23,235 nt of DNA from Gammaproteobacteria bacterium (GCA_027297825.1 JAPUHH010000022.1:1-23235), one strand, 5' to 3'; positions 1 to 8,808 are shown, counted from the first letter of the stretch. The notes: a model not told the origin generated them from the sequence alone. Program-made: numbers and translations.

Positions 1-158
1 TGACCATCCGGCGACACATCCAGCGACAACCAGGTTGCCTCAGTGGTGGTAAAGCGAATCTCACGTTCCGCAGTCAGTGGCAGTTCCGGGCGCTTGTCGT
101 CAGCGAGCACGCCTTGGCCAAAGACGAGAGCCAGGAGGACAAAACCAGCAGATTTCAT
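1..158 (-). CDS. Secreted amidohydrolase/PD40-type beta-propeller protein, N-terminal fragment
   Basis: The coding sequence starts at an ATG at 158-156 on the minus strand and runs off the left edge, so only about 52 residues are visible. It opens with MKSAGFVLLALVFGQGVLA, a good Sec signal peptide with a likely cleavage after VLA, then DDKRPELPL and a stretch ending TTEATWLSLDVSPDG. The TW-SLDVSPDG element is typical of the first TolB/PD40 propeller blade that precedes an amidohydrolase domain in a family of exported hydrolases. An AAAGG ribosome binding site lies 5 nt before the ATG. It is divergent from the DAHP synthase gene and shares its high GC content. The family call rests on this short N-terminus only, and the catalytic domain is not in view. 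Confidence 0.5.
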   Translation of the reverse strand, partial: MKSAGFVLLALVFGQGVLADDKRPELPLTAEREIRFTTTEATWLSLDVSPDG

Positions 159-312
159 GCTTGCCTTTGGGCTTTAAGCTAAAAGTGGGCCATTCTCAAC
201 GTCTCGCCAGGCGGGTGCAAGGTGGACTGCAAGGCCAAAAACTGGTCGTCCGGCAGTGACTGCCACGAGAAAATCGTCGTTTACCCGCCATCAGGCATAC
301 ACTCGTGCGGCC

Positions 313-1377
313 ATGCAAACCGACAATCTGCGAATCGCCCGAACCCACCCGCTGATCTCGCCTGCGGTGCTCGAAGAAGAACTGCCCCACGACGAGGCCG
401 ACGGCGCATTCGTAGACCAGGCGCGGGGCACGATCAAACAGATCCTTGCCGGTGAGGACTCCCGCGTACTGGTCGTTGTCGGGCCCTGCTCGATTCACGA
501 CCCGGCCGCTGCTGAGGCGTACGCCGGGCAATTGCAGGAACTTGCGCAAACAGTCCAGGAGCAGATTTTCTGCGTGATGCGGGTTTATTTCGAGAAGCCG
601 CGGACGGTGGTGGGCTGGAAAGGGTTGATCAACGACCCCGATCTGGATGGGTCTTACAAGATCAACAAGGGGTTGCATCTCGCCCGGCAGATCCTGTTGA
701 TGATCACACGGACAGGCCTGCCCGCGGCAACGGAATTTCTCGATACCACTTTGGGCCAGTACTACACTGATCTCATCAGCTGGGGAGCCATCGGTGCGCG
801 CACCGTCGAAAGCCAGATTCACCGGCAGCTGGCATCGGGACTTTCCATGCCAGTGGGTATCAAAAACCGCACGGACGGTGACATTCAAGTCGCCATAGAC
901 GCTATCCGCGCCGCAGCACACAAACACCTTTTCCCTTCACTAACCAAAGAGGGTGCACCGGCTATCCTCGAGACGAACGGCAATCCGGATTGTCATCTCG
1001 TGCTGCGCGGGGGCAGCAAACCGAACTACGATGCGCGGTCGGTGAATGACGCGCAGAAGATGCTGCGTGACGCGGAATTGAATCCTGCGGTGATGGTGGA
1101 TTGCAGTCATGCCAACTGTGGGAAAGATCCACAGCAGCAGATCAAGGTGGCAATGGCGGCGATCGAGCAGCGGATTGCCGGTAACACTGCCCTTTGCGGA
1201 TTGATGATCGAAAGTCACTTAGTGGCGGGCCGACAGGAAATTGTCCAGCCGCTCACCTATGGGCAGAGTATTACCGATGCATGCATGGGATGGGAGCAGA
1301 CCGAAGAAATGTTGCGCTTATTGTCCCAGGCTGCGCGTGAGCGACGTCAATTCAAGCCCGCGGCCAGCGCGGCGTAA
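313..1377 (+). CDS. aroG: 3-deoxy-7-phosphoheptulonate (DAHP) synthase, class I AroF/G/H type
   Basis: Catalyses condensation of phosphoenolpyruvate and erythrose 4-phosphate to DAHP, the first step of the shikimate pathway, in the cytoplasm. The 354-residue product has the length and full motif set of the class I enzymes: GPCSIH (57-62), MRVYFEKPRT, GWKGLINDPDLDGSY, PAATEFLD, WGAIGARTVESQ, LRGG and SITDAC. The residues equivalent to the E. coli metal ligands are present: Cys59, the His of DCSHAN, the Glu of MIESH and the Asp of SITDAC. The ATG at 313 gives MQTDNLRIART, which matches the family N-terminus. The frame is open back to a GTG at 256, but the added residues do not resemble the family. 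Which amino acid inhibits it cannot be told from sequence, so the G in the symbol is nominal. The gene is GC-rich (hand counts of 37/60 and 41/60 on two lines), unlike hisD just downstream (27/60 and 22/60). Confidence 0.93.
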   Translation: MQTDNLRIARTHPLISPAVLEEELPHDEADGAFVDQARGTIKQILAGEDSRVLVVVGPCSIHDPAAAEAYAGQLQELAQTVQEQIFCVMRVYFEKPRTVVGWKGLINDPDLDGSYKINKGLHLARQILLMITRTGLPAATEFLDTTLGQYYTDLISWGAIGARTVESQIHRQLASGLSMPVGIKNRTDGDIQVAIDAIRAAAHKHLFPSLTKEGAPAILETNGNPDCHLVLRGGSKPNYDARSVNDAQKMLRDAELNPAVMVDCSHANCGKDPQQQIKVAMAAIEQRIAGNTALCGLMIESHLVAGRQEIVQPLTYGQSITDACMGWEQTEEMLRLLSQAARERRQFKPAASAA

Positions 1378-1405
1378 TGCTTAAGCTGTAAGTATTTCAC
1401 TCCTT

Positions 1406-2710
1406 ATGTTGGACATTACTCGTCTTACTTTTCAAGACGCGGATTTCTCTGCGCAATTTGAAACTTGGTTAGCAAAAAACCAGTTTGCTGAAAATGATGT
1501 GCGTGAAAGTGTGGAAATCATTGTAAATGCAGTTCGTGAGCGTGGTGATGCAGCACTATTGGAATTTACACAACGTTACGACCAAGTGACAGCTCAGCAG
1601 GTGAGTGAATTAGAAGTCACCAAAGCACAAATGCAAGCCGCTTTAAAAAGTATTGATGTTGAACAACGCAATGCGCTAGAAGCTGCGGCCTCCCGAATCC
1701 GCAATTTTGCAGAACAACAATCTATGCAATCTTGGTCCATTAAGGATGATGACGGCAACGAAATGGGCCAGGTGGTTACTGCTATAGAAAAAATCGGCGT
1801 GTACGTCCCAGGGGGAACGGCAGCCTATCCGTCTTCTGTTTTGATGAATGTAATTCCAGCAAAAGTTGCCAGAGTGGATGAGATTTATATGGTTGTGCCA
1901 ACCCCAAAGGGCGAAGTGAACCAGATGGTGTTAGCAGCAGCAGCTATTGCGGGGGTGGATCGTGTATTTACTGTTGGCGGTGCTCAAGCCGTGGCGGCAC
2001 TTGCATATGGGACTCAAACTATTCCGAAAGTTGATAAAATAGTCGGACCGGGTAACGCCTATGTAGCCAGTGCAAAGCGCTTAGTGTTTGGGCAGGTAGG
2101 TATCGATATGATTGCAGGTCCTTCCGAAGTGTTGGTGATTTGCGACAGCAGTGCTAATCCTGAATGGGTGGCAATGGATTTGTTTTCACAGGCAGAGCAT
2201 GATGCATATGCGCGGGCAGCATTGATCTGTGATGATAGTGATTTCATGGATCAAGTCTATGTACAAATGCAACGTTTAGTCACTACGCTCGATCGAGCTG
2301 AAATTATTCAACAGTCGATAAGTGAATATGGTGCATTCATTAAAGTTAATAATTTAGATGAGGCGGCAAAGCTTGCGAATAAAATTGCCCCTGAGCATTT
2401 AGAATTATGTGTTGCAGAGCCAGAACAGTTAGTAAAAAAGATACGTAATGCCGGTGCAATTTTCCTAGGACATTTTTCGCCAGAAGCATTTGGTGATTAT
2501 TGCGCAGGCCCAAATCATGTGTTACCCACAGCAAGCACGGCGCGTTTCTCTTCACCCTTAGGCGTATATGATTTTCAAAAACGCACTAGTGTAGTGAATT
2601 GCACCAGAGAGGGGGCGAATAAGTTAAGTAAAGTTGCGGCTACTTTGGCACACAGTGAAGGCTTAACTGCACATGCGAAGTCGGCTGAGTATCGTCGTAA
2701 GCAAAAGTAA
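1406..2710 (+). CDS. hisD: Histidinol dehydrogenase
   Basis: Oxidises L-histidinol to L-histidine in two NAD-dependent steps, the end of histidine biosynthesis. The 434-residue length is normal. Zinc and catalytic positions of the family are visible: Gln262 and His265 in FSQAEHDAYA, Glu330-His331 in APEHLEL, Asp364 in GDYCAGPNHVLPT and His423 near the end. The NAD-site region GGAQAVAALAYGT (191-203) and GPGNAYV are intact. hisC follows after 33 nt, so the two are probably co-transcribed. No convincing Shine-Dalgarno sequence precedes the ATG. hisG, the usual upstream neighbour, is absent: only 28 nt separate this gene from the stop of a compositionally different DAHP synthase gene. Confidence 0.97.
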   Translation: MLDITRLTFQDADFSAQFETWLAKNQFAENDVRESVEIIVNAVRERGDAALLEFTQRYDQVTAQQVSELEVTKAQMQAALKSIDVEQRNALEAAASRIRNFAEQQSMQSWSIKDDDGNEMGQVVTAIEKIGVYVPGGTAAYPSSVLMNVIPAKVARVDEIYMVVPTPKGEVNQMVLAAAAIAGVDRVFTVGGAQAVAALAYGTQTIPKVDKIVGPGNAYVASAKRLVFGQVGIDMIAGPSEVLVICDSSANPEWVAMDLFSQAEHDAYARAALICDDSDFMDQVYVQMQRLVTTLDRAEIIQQSISEYGAFIKVNNLDEAAKLANKIAPEHLELCVAEPEQLVKKIRNAGAIFLGHFSPEAFGDYCAGPNHVLPTASTARFSSPLGVYDFQKRTSVVNCTREGANKLSKVAATLAHSEGLTAHAKSAEYRRKQK

Positions 2711-2743
2711 CCCGCAAGAATAACTGACCACTTATATACTGTA

Positions 2744-3820
2744 GTGACTATTTCTCCACAACAACTATTGCGTGCGGAACTTGCGAATATGCAGGCTTAC
2801 CAGGTGGCCAATTCAGAAGGCCTAATCAAGCTTGATGCGATGGAGAATCCCTATAGTTTCCCTGCATCACTGCAAGAGCAATGGCTAAGCACTTTAAAAG
2901 AGCTTGAGTTAAATCGCTATCCTGATCCACAGGCATCGCAACTAAAACAAGATTTTCGCACTACGTATGCAGTTTCTTCTAATCTTGAGATGTTGTTTGG
3001 CAATGGTTCGGATGAACTGATTCAATTATTGATTCTGGCGATTGCCAAACCAGATGCTTGCATTCTTACGGTAACGCCCAGTTTTTCAATGTATAAAATA
3101 ATTGCTGAATTTGTCGGCGTGCGCGTAATTGAAGTGCCGTTAACGGCGGAAACTTTTGCATTACAAACGAATCAGGTTTGTAAAAAAATTCAGCAGCATA
3201 AACCTGCATTGGTGTTTTTAGCATGTCCAAATAACCCAACCGGCACCCTATGGCCGCAAGCAGAGGTTGAGAAGATTGTGCAACAGTCCAGCGGGCTGGT
3301 TGTGATTGATGAGGCTTATGCACCATTTGCCGCTTACTCTATGCTGCCTTTGGTCGAAAAATATTCACATGTTCTGATGTTACGCACACTGTCTAAAATG
3401 GGTTTAGCAGGCTTACGCCTCGGTTGGTTACTGGGTGCGGAGCAATGGTTAAGTGAACTGAATAAGCTACGCTTGCCGTATAACATTAATGCATTAACAC
3501 AAGCGAGCGCTAGCTTAGCCTTGAATAACATCTCGATTTTTGATGCACAGGCAAAACTTATCTGCCAGCAGCGGCAACTATTAAGTGCTGCAATGCAAGA
3601 AATAGAAGGCTTACAAGTTTTTCCTAGTGAGGCAAATTTTATTTTATTTAAAACATTGAATTCATCTGCCGAAATTGTTTTCAAACGCTTGATTGATAAT
3701 AAGATTTTGATCAAGTTTGTCGCAAACAATAAGCTACTTGATAATTGTTTGCGCGTTACAGTTGGCGCAGAAAATGAAAACCGAGCATTTATTGCTGCGC
3801 TAAAAAATTCCTTGTTTTAA
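2744..3820 (+). CDS. hisC: Histidinol-phosphate aminotransferase
   Basis: A PLP-dependent fold-type I aminotransferase that makes histidinol phosphate from imidazole acetol phosphate and glutamate. The product has 358 residues. Visible family motifs are LDAMENP (30-36), GNGSDELI (87-94), CPNNPTG (161-167), IDEAY (188-192) and the PLP lysine Lys218 in LRTLSKMGLAGLRLGW. The start is a GTG at 2744. It is preferred over the ATG at 2789 because the extra residues (QQLLRAELANMQAYQV) match the usual N-terminal helix of HisC. Ribosome binding signal is weak. It lies 33 nt after hisD and converges with the degS-like gene, with only 20 nt between the two stops and no hairpin terminator visible there. 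Confidence 0.95.
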   Translation: MTISPQQLLRAELANMQAYQVANSEGLIKLDAMENPYSFPASLQEQWLSTLKELELNRYPDPQASQLKQDFRTTYAVSSNLEMLFGNGSDELIQLLILAIAKPDACILTVTPSFSMYKIIAEFVGVRVIEVPLTAETFALQTNQVCKKIQQHKPALVFLACPNNPTGTLWPQAEVEKIVQQSSGLVVIDEAYAPFAAYSMLPLVEKYSHVLMLRTLSKMGLAGLRLGWLLGAEQWLSELNKLRLPYNINALTQASASLALNNISIFDAQAKLICQQRQLLSAAMQEIEGLQVFPSEANFILFKTLNSSAEIVFKRLIDNKILIKFVANNKLLDNCLRVTVGAENENRAFIAALKNSLF

Positions 3821-3840
3821 TATATTTCTAATAAAGCTTG

Positions 3841-4989
3841 TTAGCGGTAGATAGGACGTTGTGTGATATTTGTTTCTGTGTTGAATTCTTTACCTTTGCG
3901 TAAGCCTGAAATGTTTACTTTATCACCCGGTTTGCGACTGGCAATTTCATCTTGAATTGTTTTGGCATCGCCAGTGTCTTGGTTATCAAAGCGTAAAATA
4001 ATATCACCCGGCACAATTCCAGCTTTGTACGCAGGGCTGTGACGCACAATACCTGCGACGAGTACGCCTGATTGGTCGCCAGTCCCAAAAGACTCGGCTA
4101 ATTGCGGTGATAGGTTTTGCAGTTCCAAACCAAGCCAACCACGTATCACTCTGCCGTGTTGAATAATTTGTGTCATCACATCCCGCGCAAGATCAATAGG
4201 TATGGCAAAGCCAATACCTTCTGAGCCGCCAGATTTAGAAAAAATTGCAGTGTTAATGCCAACCAGCTCACCATAAGCGTTAATCAAAGCGCCACCGGAG
4301 TTGCCTGGATTAATTGCGGCGTCGGTTTGAATAAAGTTTTCAAAAGTATTAATCCCTAAACGATTTCTACCTGTTGCACTGATGATGCCTTGTGTAACGG
4401 TTTGACCAAACCCAAATGGATTACCAATCGCTAACACCACATCGCCGACTCGCAAGTTAGTGGACTCGCTGATTACAATAGTAGGTAAGTTTTCAACTTC
4501 AATGGTTAACACCGCTAAATCGGTTTCAGGGTCTGCACCTAATACATTTGCGATTACGGTTTTACCGTCCGCTAATAACACCTCGATTTCATCTGCATCT
4601 TCAATTACGTGATTATTAGTGAGTACATACCCTTGTGTGCTCATGATGACTCCAGAGCCCAAACTGATTTGCGTTTGTTGTTGTGGATTATTGGAGTCGT
4701 TAAAAAAGCGTCGTAATAATGGATTATTTAGCAGAGGGCGTTGCTTTGTGACGACAACTTTACGGGTGTAAATATTTACCACAGCGGGGGTAGCACGCTG
4801 TACGGCTTGCGCATAAGAAACGGGTCCTGATCCCAGACTTGAAGGTCGATCGGTATGAGATTCTAAAAATTCAACGACCGGACGTTTGTCTATTATGTGA
4901 CTGGGTAAAAATACCAATAGTAATACAGCTGCCAATACGCCAACGGCTACTGCTTGAAAGACAAATAGTAAGAGTTTGCGTGTATTCAT
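3841..4989 (-). CDS. degS: Periplasmic membrane-anchored HtrA serine protease (DegS/AlgW type)
   Basis: A trypsin-like serine protease with one N-terminal membrane anchor (residues about 6-28), a protease domain (about 60-270) and a single PDZ domain (about 280-370), total 382 residues. The catalytic triad is His127 (TNNHVIE), Asp157 (DPETDLAV) and Ser231 (NPGNSGGALI). One PDZ domain and an uncleaved anchor fit DegS/AlgW, the site-1 protease that senses misfolded outer-membrane proteins and starts the sigma-E/AlgU envelope stress response; DegP/DegQ have two PDZ domains. Its place beside hisC also matches algW in Pseudomonas (from memory). It faces hisC and diverges from the NIF3 family gene. 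The rseA-type substrate is not in this window, so the pathway role is inferred from family. Confidence 0.93.
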   Translation of the reverse strand: MNTRKLLLFVFQAVAVGVLAAVLLLVFLPSHIIDKRPVVEFLESHTDRPSSLGSGPVSYAQAVQRATPAVVNIYTRKVVVTKQRPLLNNPLLRRFFNDSNNPQQQTQISLGSGVIMSTQGYVLTNNHVIEDADEIEVLLADGKTVIANVLGADPETDLAVLTIEVENLPTIVISESTNLRVGDVVLAIGNPFGFGQTVTQGIISATGRNRLGINTFENFIQTDAAINPGNSGGALINAYGELVGINTAIFSKSGGSEGIGFAIPIDLARDVMTQIIQHGRVIRGWLGLELQNLSPQLAESFGTGDQSGVLVAGIVRHSPAYKAGIVPGDIILRFDNQDTGDAKTIQDEIASRKPGDKVNISGLRKGKEFNTETNITQRPIYR

Positions 4990-5035
4990 AGGTGCGTTAC
5001 CCTATCATGAAGACAACTCAGCTGTTGCAACGCGT

Positions 5036-5794
5036 ATGGTGACCTTACAAGAACTTACCCAGTACACAAATACTTTTTTACAAGTCGATCGCTTTCGGGA
5101 TTATTGCCCCAATGGTCTGCAAGTCGAAGGTGTAGATCATGTGCATAGTATAATTACCGGAGTAACTGCAAGTCAGGCTTTGCTCGACGTGGCCAACGAC
5201 CAACAAGCAGATGCAATTTTGGTGCATCATGGGTATTTCTGGAAAAATGAAGACCTGCGGATTGTGGGTATAAAACGCAAACGCTTAGCTACACTATTAC
5301 GAAATAATATTAGCCTATTGGCCTACCACTTACCGCTAGACGCGCATGCAGAGATTGGGAATAACGCGCAATTAGCGCGATTACTCGGACTACAAATTGA
5401 TGGAGTGCTGCAGTCTGCGGCGCAGACTGTATGCGGGACCTATGGACATCTTAAGCAAGCAGTGCCAGCGGAAAAATTCAAGCGGTTGATTGATTCAATT
5501 TTACAGCGTAATTGCACACATGTGAATGCAGGGCCTGCAAACATTGAAAATATAGGCTGGTGTACCGGTGCTGGGCAAGGCTTCATTGAATTAGCGGTTG
5601 AACAAAAGTTAGACGCTTATATTAGTGGGGAAATTTCCGAACCTACAGCACATGTAGCTCGAGAAGCAGGCATCCACTACTATGCTGCAGGGCATCACGC
5701 CACAGAACGTTATGGCATACAGGCACTGGGTGAGCATTTAGCCCAAAAATATGACCTTTCACACCAGTTTGTAGATATCGATAACCCCGCGTAA
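5036..5794 (+). CDS. NIF3-like dinuclear metal centre protein (YbgI/DUF34 family)
   Basis: A 252-residue protein closely resembling E. coli YbgI throughout: DYCPNGLQVEG, TGVTASQALL, VHHGYFWK, YHLPLDAH, WCTGAGQGFI and AAGHHATERYG. The dinuclear metal ligands are present as His64-His65, Asp102, His220 and Glu224. Family members form toroidal hexamers. The molecular function is unsettled; some are labelled GTP cyclohydrolase 1 type 2, a name I would not rely on. The ATG at 5036 gives the family's normal N-terminus. The frame stays open back to a TTG at 4976, but that would overlap the divergent degS start and add about 20 unrelated residues. It is followed by a 201-nt gap before petA. Confidence 0.92.
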   Translation: MVTLQELTQYTNTFLQVDRFRDYCPNGLQVEGVDHVHSIITGVTASQALLDVANDQQADAILVHHGYFWKNEDLRIVGIKRKRLATLLRNNISLLAYHLPLDAHAEIGNNAQLARLLGLQIDGVLQSAAQTVCGTYGHLKQAVPAEKFKRLIDSILQRNCTHVNAGPANIENIGWCTGAGQGFIELAVEQKLDAYISGEISEPTAHVAREAGIHYYAAGHHATERYGIQALGEHLAQKYDLSHQFVDIDNPA

Positions 5795-5995
5795 TTAAAG
5801 CGTTTTTTGCACTTTTGCTTGACGAAAATTAGTTCATGCGCCATCCTACGCGTCTTTTACAAGCTGGCATTCTTACAAAGCTATGAAGAATGCCCAAATA
5901 TAACTAATTTCTAAGTAATACAAACACCTTAAAATTCATCGCTTACGCCAATTAACGCATTCGGCGTATCGCTTATAGTTTGGAGAGCTGCAAAC

Positions 5996-6598
5996 ATGTC
6001 AAAGGACAATATTGATCTTGGTCGTCGCAAAGCACTAACGGGTGGTGTTGCGGTTGTAGGAGGAATTGGTACTGCTGTCGCATTTTGGCCTTTTGTTTCC
6101 AGTATGAATCCAAGTGCGATCGCGTTAGCCGCAGATTCACCGGTAGAAGTGGATATTAGTAAAATGCAACCCGGTCAGCGAATTCAAGAAGTCTGGCGCC
6201 GCAAACCGGTGTGGATTATTCGACGCACACCAGAGATGGTGAAAACTTTAGCTAACCTGACGCCTAAACTGCGTGATCCAGATTCAAGTGTGGAATCACA
6301 GCAGCCGGCTTTTGCGCAGAACGAATTTAGATCTATTAATGAAGAATTTTTAGTGTTGATAGGAATTTGTACCCATCTTGGCTGCTCTCCTGAATTTCGT
6401 CCTGATCCCGGAGCAGAAGGATTGGGCGCAAGTTGGCAAGGTGGATTTTATTGTGCCTGTCATGGATCGAGATTTGATCTAGCAGGCCGCGTGTTTAAGA
6501 ACGTACCCGCCAATAAGAATCTTGAAGTGCCGCCTTACTATTTTCTCAGTGATGGGCGCTTATTGATCGGCAGGACCAAAGAAGAGGCCTCGGCATGA
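5996..6598 (+). CDS. petA: Ubiquinol-cytochrome c reductase iron-sulfur subunit (Rieske)
   Basis: The Rieske [2Fe-2S] subunit of the cytochrome bc1 complex, anchored in the inner membrane with its cluster domain in the periplasm. It takes an electron from ubiquinol at the Qo site and passes it to cytochrome c1. The product has 200 residues. The N-terminus has RRKALTGG followed by a hydrophobic segment (about 15-38), consistent with Tat-dependent insertion. Cluster box I is CTHLGC (Cys125, His127, Cys130) and box II is CACHGS (Cys153, Cys155, His156). Cys153 and His156 would be ligands, and Cys130/Cys155 the disulfide. GGAG at 5982-5985 is a good ribosome binding site. The stop overlaps the petB start (ATGA). 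The 201-nt upstream gap probably holds the operon promoter, but I could not pick a convincing -35/-10 pair. Confidence 0.97.
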   Translation: MSKDNIDLGRRKALTGGVAVVGGIGTAVAFWPFVSSMNPSAIALAADSPVEVDISKMQPGQRIQEVWRRKPVWIIRRTPEMVKTLANLTPKLRDPDSSVESQQPAFAQNEFRSINEEFLVLIGICTHLGCSPEFRPDPGAEGLGASWQGGFYCACHGSRFDLAGRVFKNVPANKNLEVPPYYFLSDGRLLIGRTKEEASA

Positions 6599-7989
6599 GT
6601 AATGAATCGCAAGGCCTAATGGGATGGATCGATGCTCGCTTCCCACTCAGCAAAATGATCAAAGAGCATCTATCTGAGTACTACGCACCGAAAAATTTCA
6701 ACTTTTGGTATTACTTTGGTTCGCTAGCGTTGCTGGTGTTGGTCATCCAAATTTTAAGTGGCATCTTTTTGACCATGCACTACAAGCCTGATGCGGCATT
6801 AGCGTTTGCGTCTGTCGAACACATCATGCGTGATGTGAATTGGGGTTGGTTGATTCGTTACATGCATTCAACCGGAGCATCTTTCTTTTTTATCGTAGTG
6901 TACTTGCACATGTTCCGTGGTTTGATCTACGGCTCGTTTAAAAATCCGCGTGAACTAATTTGGATTTTCGGCATGTTAATTTATGTCGCCTTAATGGCAG
7001 AAGCCTTTATGGGTTATCTATTGCCATGGGGCAACATGTCCTACTGGGGTGCGCAGGTCATCATCAATTTATTTAACACCATTCCATTTGTAGGTGAGGC
7101 CATTTCGGAATGGATTCGTGGCGACTTTGTATTATCAGACGCTACATTAAACCGTTTCTTTGCCTTACATGTCATTGCCGTGCCACTGGCACTACTAGGG
7201 CTAATCGTTGGCCATATATTGGCGTTACACGAAGTGGGTTCTAATAATCCTGACGGAGTAGATATTAAAAAGAATAAAGGTGCAGATGGGATTCCCGTGG
7301 ATGGTATTCCATTTCATCCTTATTACACGGTTAAAGATATTTTTGGTTCAGTTGTATTTTTGGCAATATTTGCGTTCGTACTATTTTTTCTTCCAGATAT
7401 GAATGGCCTCTTTTTAGAGCATGCCAATTTCGATCCTGCAAATCCTCTTAATACACCTGATCTCATTGCGCCGATTTGGTATTTCACGCCGTTCTACACT
7501 GTGTTGCGTGCAATCCCGAATCCATTTGGTGGATTTTTTATGATGGGCTTAGCCATAGTAGTTTTATTTATTTTACCTTGGATAGATCGTAACCCAATAA
7601 AGTCGATTCGCTATCGAAGCTTGTTGTTTAAAATTAACATACTGATTTTTGCAGCGACGTTTATCATACTAGGCTATTTGGGTCTTAAGCCGGTTACGGC
7701 GTTCTATTCACAGTTAGCGTTACGCTTCACTGAATTATATTTTCTATTCTTCTTTGTTCTTTGGGCCTATAGCAAAACGCGTTCTAAGAGTTTCTGGATT
7801 GGTAGCTTCATCGTGTTGTTAGGGGGCGTTACCTTTTACGATAAATTTATGAATAGTTCAGGGGATGATCCATCGTTGATTTGGAAAACGTGGTTTATTC
7901 CAGCGGTGTATTTAATGGTAACTCTACTGTTACCGTTTTTAACGAAATGGGATAGTGAGAAAGAAGTTCCTGCGCGGGTAACATCATGA
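6595..7989 (+). CDS. petB: Ubiquinol-cytochrome c reductase cytochrome b subunit
   Basis: The integral-membrane core of the bc1 complex, carrying hemes bL and bH and the Qo and Qi quinone sites. The product has 464 residues with multiple hydrophobic helices. The bis-histidine heme ligands are visible as His91 and His105 (RYMHSTGA, YLHMFRG) and His192 and His207 (ALHVIAVP, VGHILALHE). LLPWGNMSYWG (142-152) belongs to the Qo region. The Qo motif that is usually PEWY reads PIWY here (293-296, within IAPIWYFTPF), so the glutamate often assigned to proton exit is isoleucine. Length fits the fused (non-split) cytochrome b of bc1 complexes. It overlaps petA by 4 nt and petC by 4 nt, indicating translational coupling. 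Confidence 0.97.
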   Translation: MSNESQGLMGWIDARFPLSKMIKEHLSEYYAPKNFNFWYYFGSLALLVLVIQILSGIFLTMHYKPDAALAFASVEHIMRDVNWGWLIRYMHSTGASFFFIVVYLHMFRGLIYGSFKNPRELIWIFGMLIYVALMAEAFMGYLLPWGNMSYWGAQVIINLFNTIPFVGEAISEWIRGDFVLSDATLNRFFALHVIAVPLALLGLIVGHILALHEVGSNNPDGVDIKKNKGADGIPVDGIPFHPYYTVKDIFGSVVFLAIFAFVLFFLPDMNGLFLEHANFDPANPLNTPDLIAPIWYFTPFYTVLRAIPNPFGGFFMMGLAIVVLFILPWIDRNPIKSIRYRSLLFKINILIFAATFIILGYLGLKPVTAFYSQLALRFTELYFLFFFVLWAYSKTRSKSFWIGSFIVLLGGVTFYDKFMNSSGDDPSLIWKTWFIPAVYLMVTLLLPFLTKWDSEKEVPARVTS

Positions 7990-8750
7990 AGATGCTTACA
8001 AATATTATTTTGACCTTGTTGTTCGTGTTGTGTGCTAATCCTGCATGGAGTGCGGGTGGTAATAATCATGCACAAGATGTATTTGGGAAAGTGAAAATTG
8101 ATATGGGTAACAAAGCTTCTTTGCAGCGTGGCGCAAAATACTTTGTGAATTACTGCTTAAGTTGTCATCCAGCACAGCATAGTCGTTATAAGCGCGTCGC
8201 AGATGATCTTGGTATTAGTGAAGATATGACGGTCGATAATCTAATTTTCACCGGACAAAAATTTGCCGATCTGATGACCGTGTCGATGCGGCGAGAAGAT
8301 GCAAAGAAATGGTTTTTAGGTGTGAATCCACCCGATTTAAGTACACATGTACGTGCCATTGGGCCGCAAGCGGTATACGAATTCCTAAAAGCATTTTATG
8401 TAGATGATGCGCGTCCATTCGGCGTTAATAACATACGTTTACCCAACACCGCTATGCCACATGTGTTGGTAGGCTTGCAGGGCCAGAAAAAAGCAGTGTT
8501 TCGCATGGACACCGATCGCAATGGTAGAGAGCAAAAAAAGTTTAGTGAGTTTGAGCTGATGCAGTCCGGGACACTTGATGAAAAAGAATATGACCAAGTG
8601 GTTACCGATATTGTAGGTTTCTTGGCTTATCTCAGTGAGCCGGCGCAGCTAGTGCGTAAAAAGATTGGTATTGGTGTGCTGTTTTTTCTAGCGTTACTAG
8701 GTGTAATTGCCTATTTTCTGAAACTCGAATTCTGGAAAGATGTGCACTAG
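7986..8750 (+). CDS. petC: Cytochrome c1 subunit of the bc1 complex
   Basis: A membrane-anchored c-type cytochrome that carries electrons from the Rieske protein to soluble cytochrome c. The product has 254 residues. It has a cleavable signal peptide (MKMLTNIILTLLFVLCANPAW, cleavage near WSA), a CLSCH heme-attachment motif (57-61), the likely axial Met157 in RLPNTAMPHV, and a C-terminal transmembrane anchor (about 231-248) followed by a short basic tail, the standard cytochrome c1 layout. Its start codon overlaps the petB stop. No hairpin terminator is visible in the 58 nt before sspA, so read-through into sspA is possible. Confidence 0.97.
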   Translation: MKMLTNIILTLLFVLCANPAWSAGGNNHAQDVFGKVKIDMGNKASLQRGAKYFVNYCLSCHPAQHSRYKRVADDLGISEDMTVDNLIFTGQKFADLMTVSMRREDAKKWFLGVNPPDLSTHVRAIGPQAVYEFLKAFYVDDARPFGVNNIRLPNTAMPHVLVGLQGQKKAVFRMDTDRNGREQKKFSEFELMQSGTLDEKEYDQVVTDIVGFLAYLSEPAQLVRKKIGIGVLFFLALLGVIAYFLKLEFWKDVH

Positions 8751-8808
8751 CACAATTAGATTAGAATAAATAGAACCTTTCTTCCCTCCTCATTACAAAG
8801 AGAATCTT

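Noticed and set aside
196..927. Long minus-strand open frame (243 codons) opposite the DAHP synthase gene
   Set aside because: It is antisense to a gene with full family motifs; the product is rich in Arg, Pro and Gly with no recognisable domain. Long shadow frames are expected in GC-rich coding DNA.
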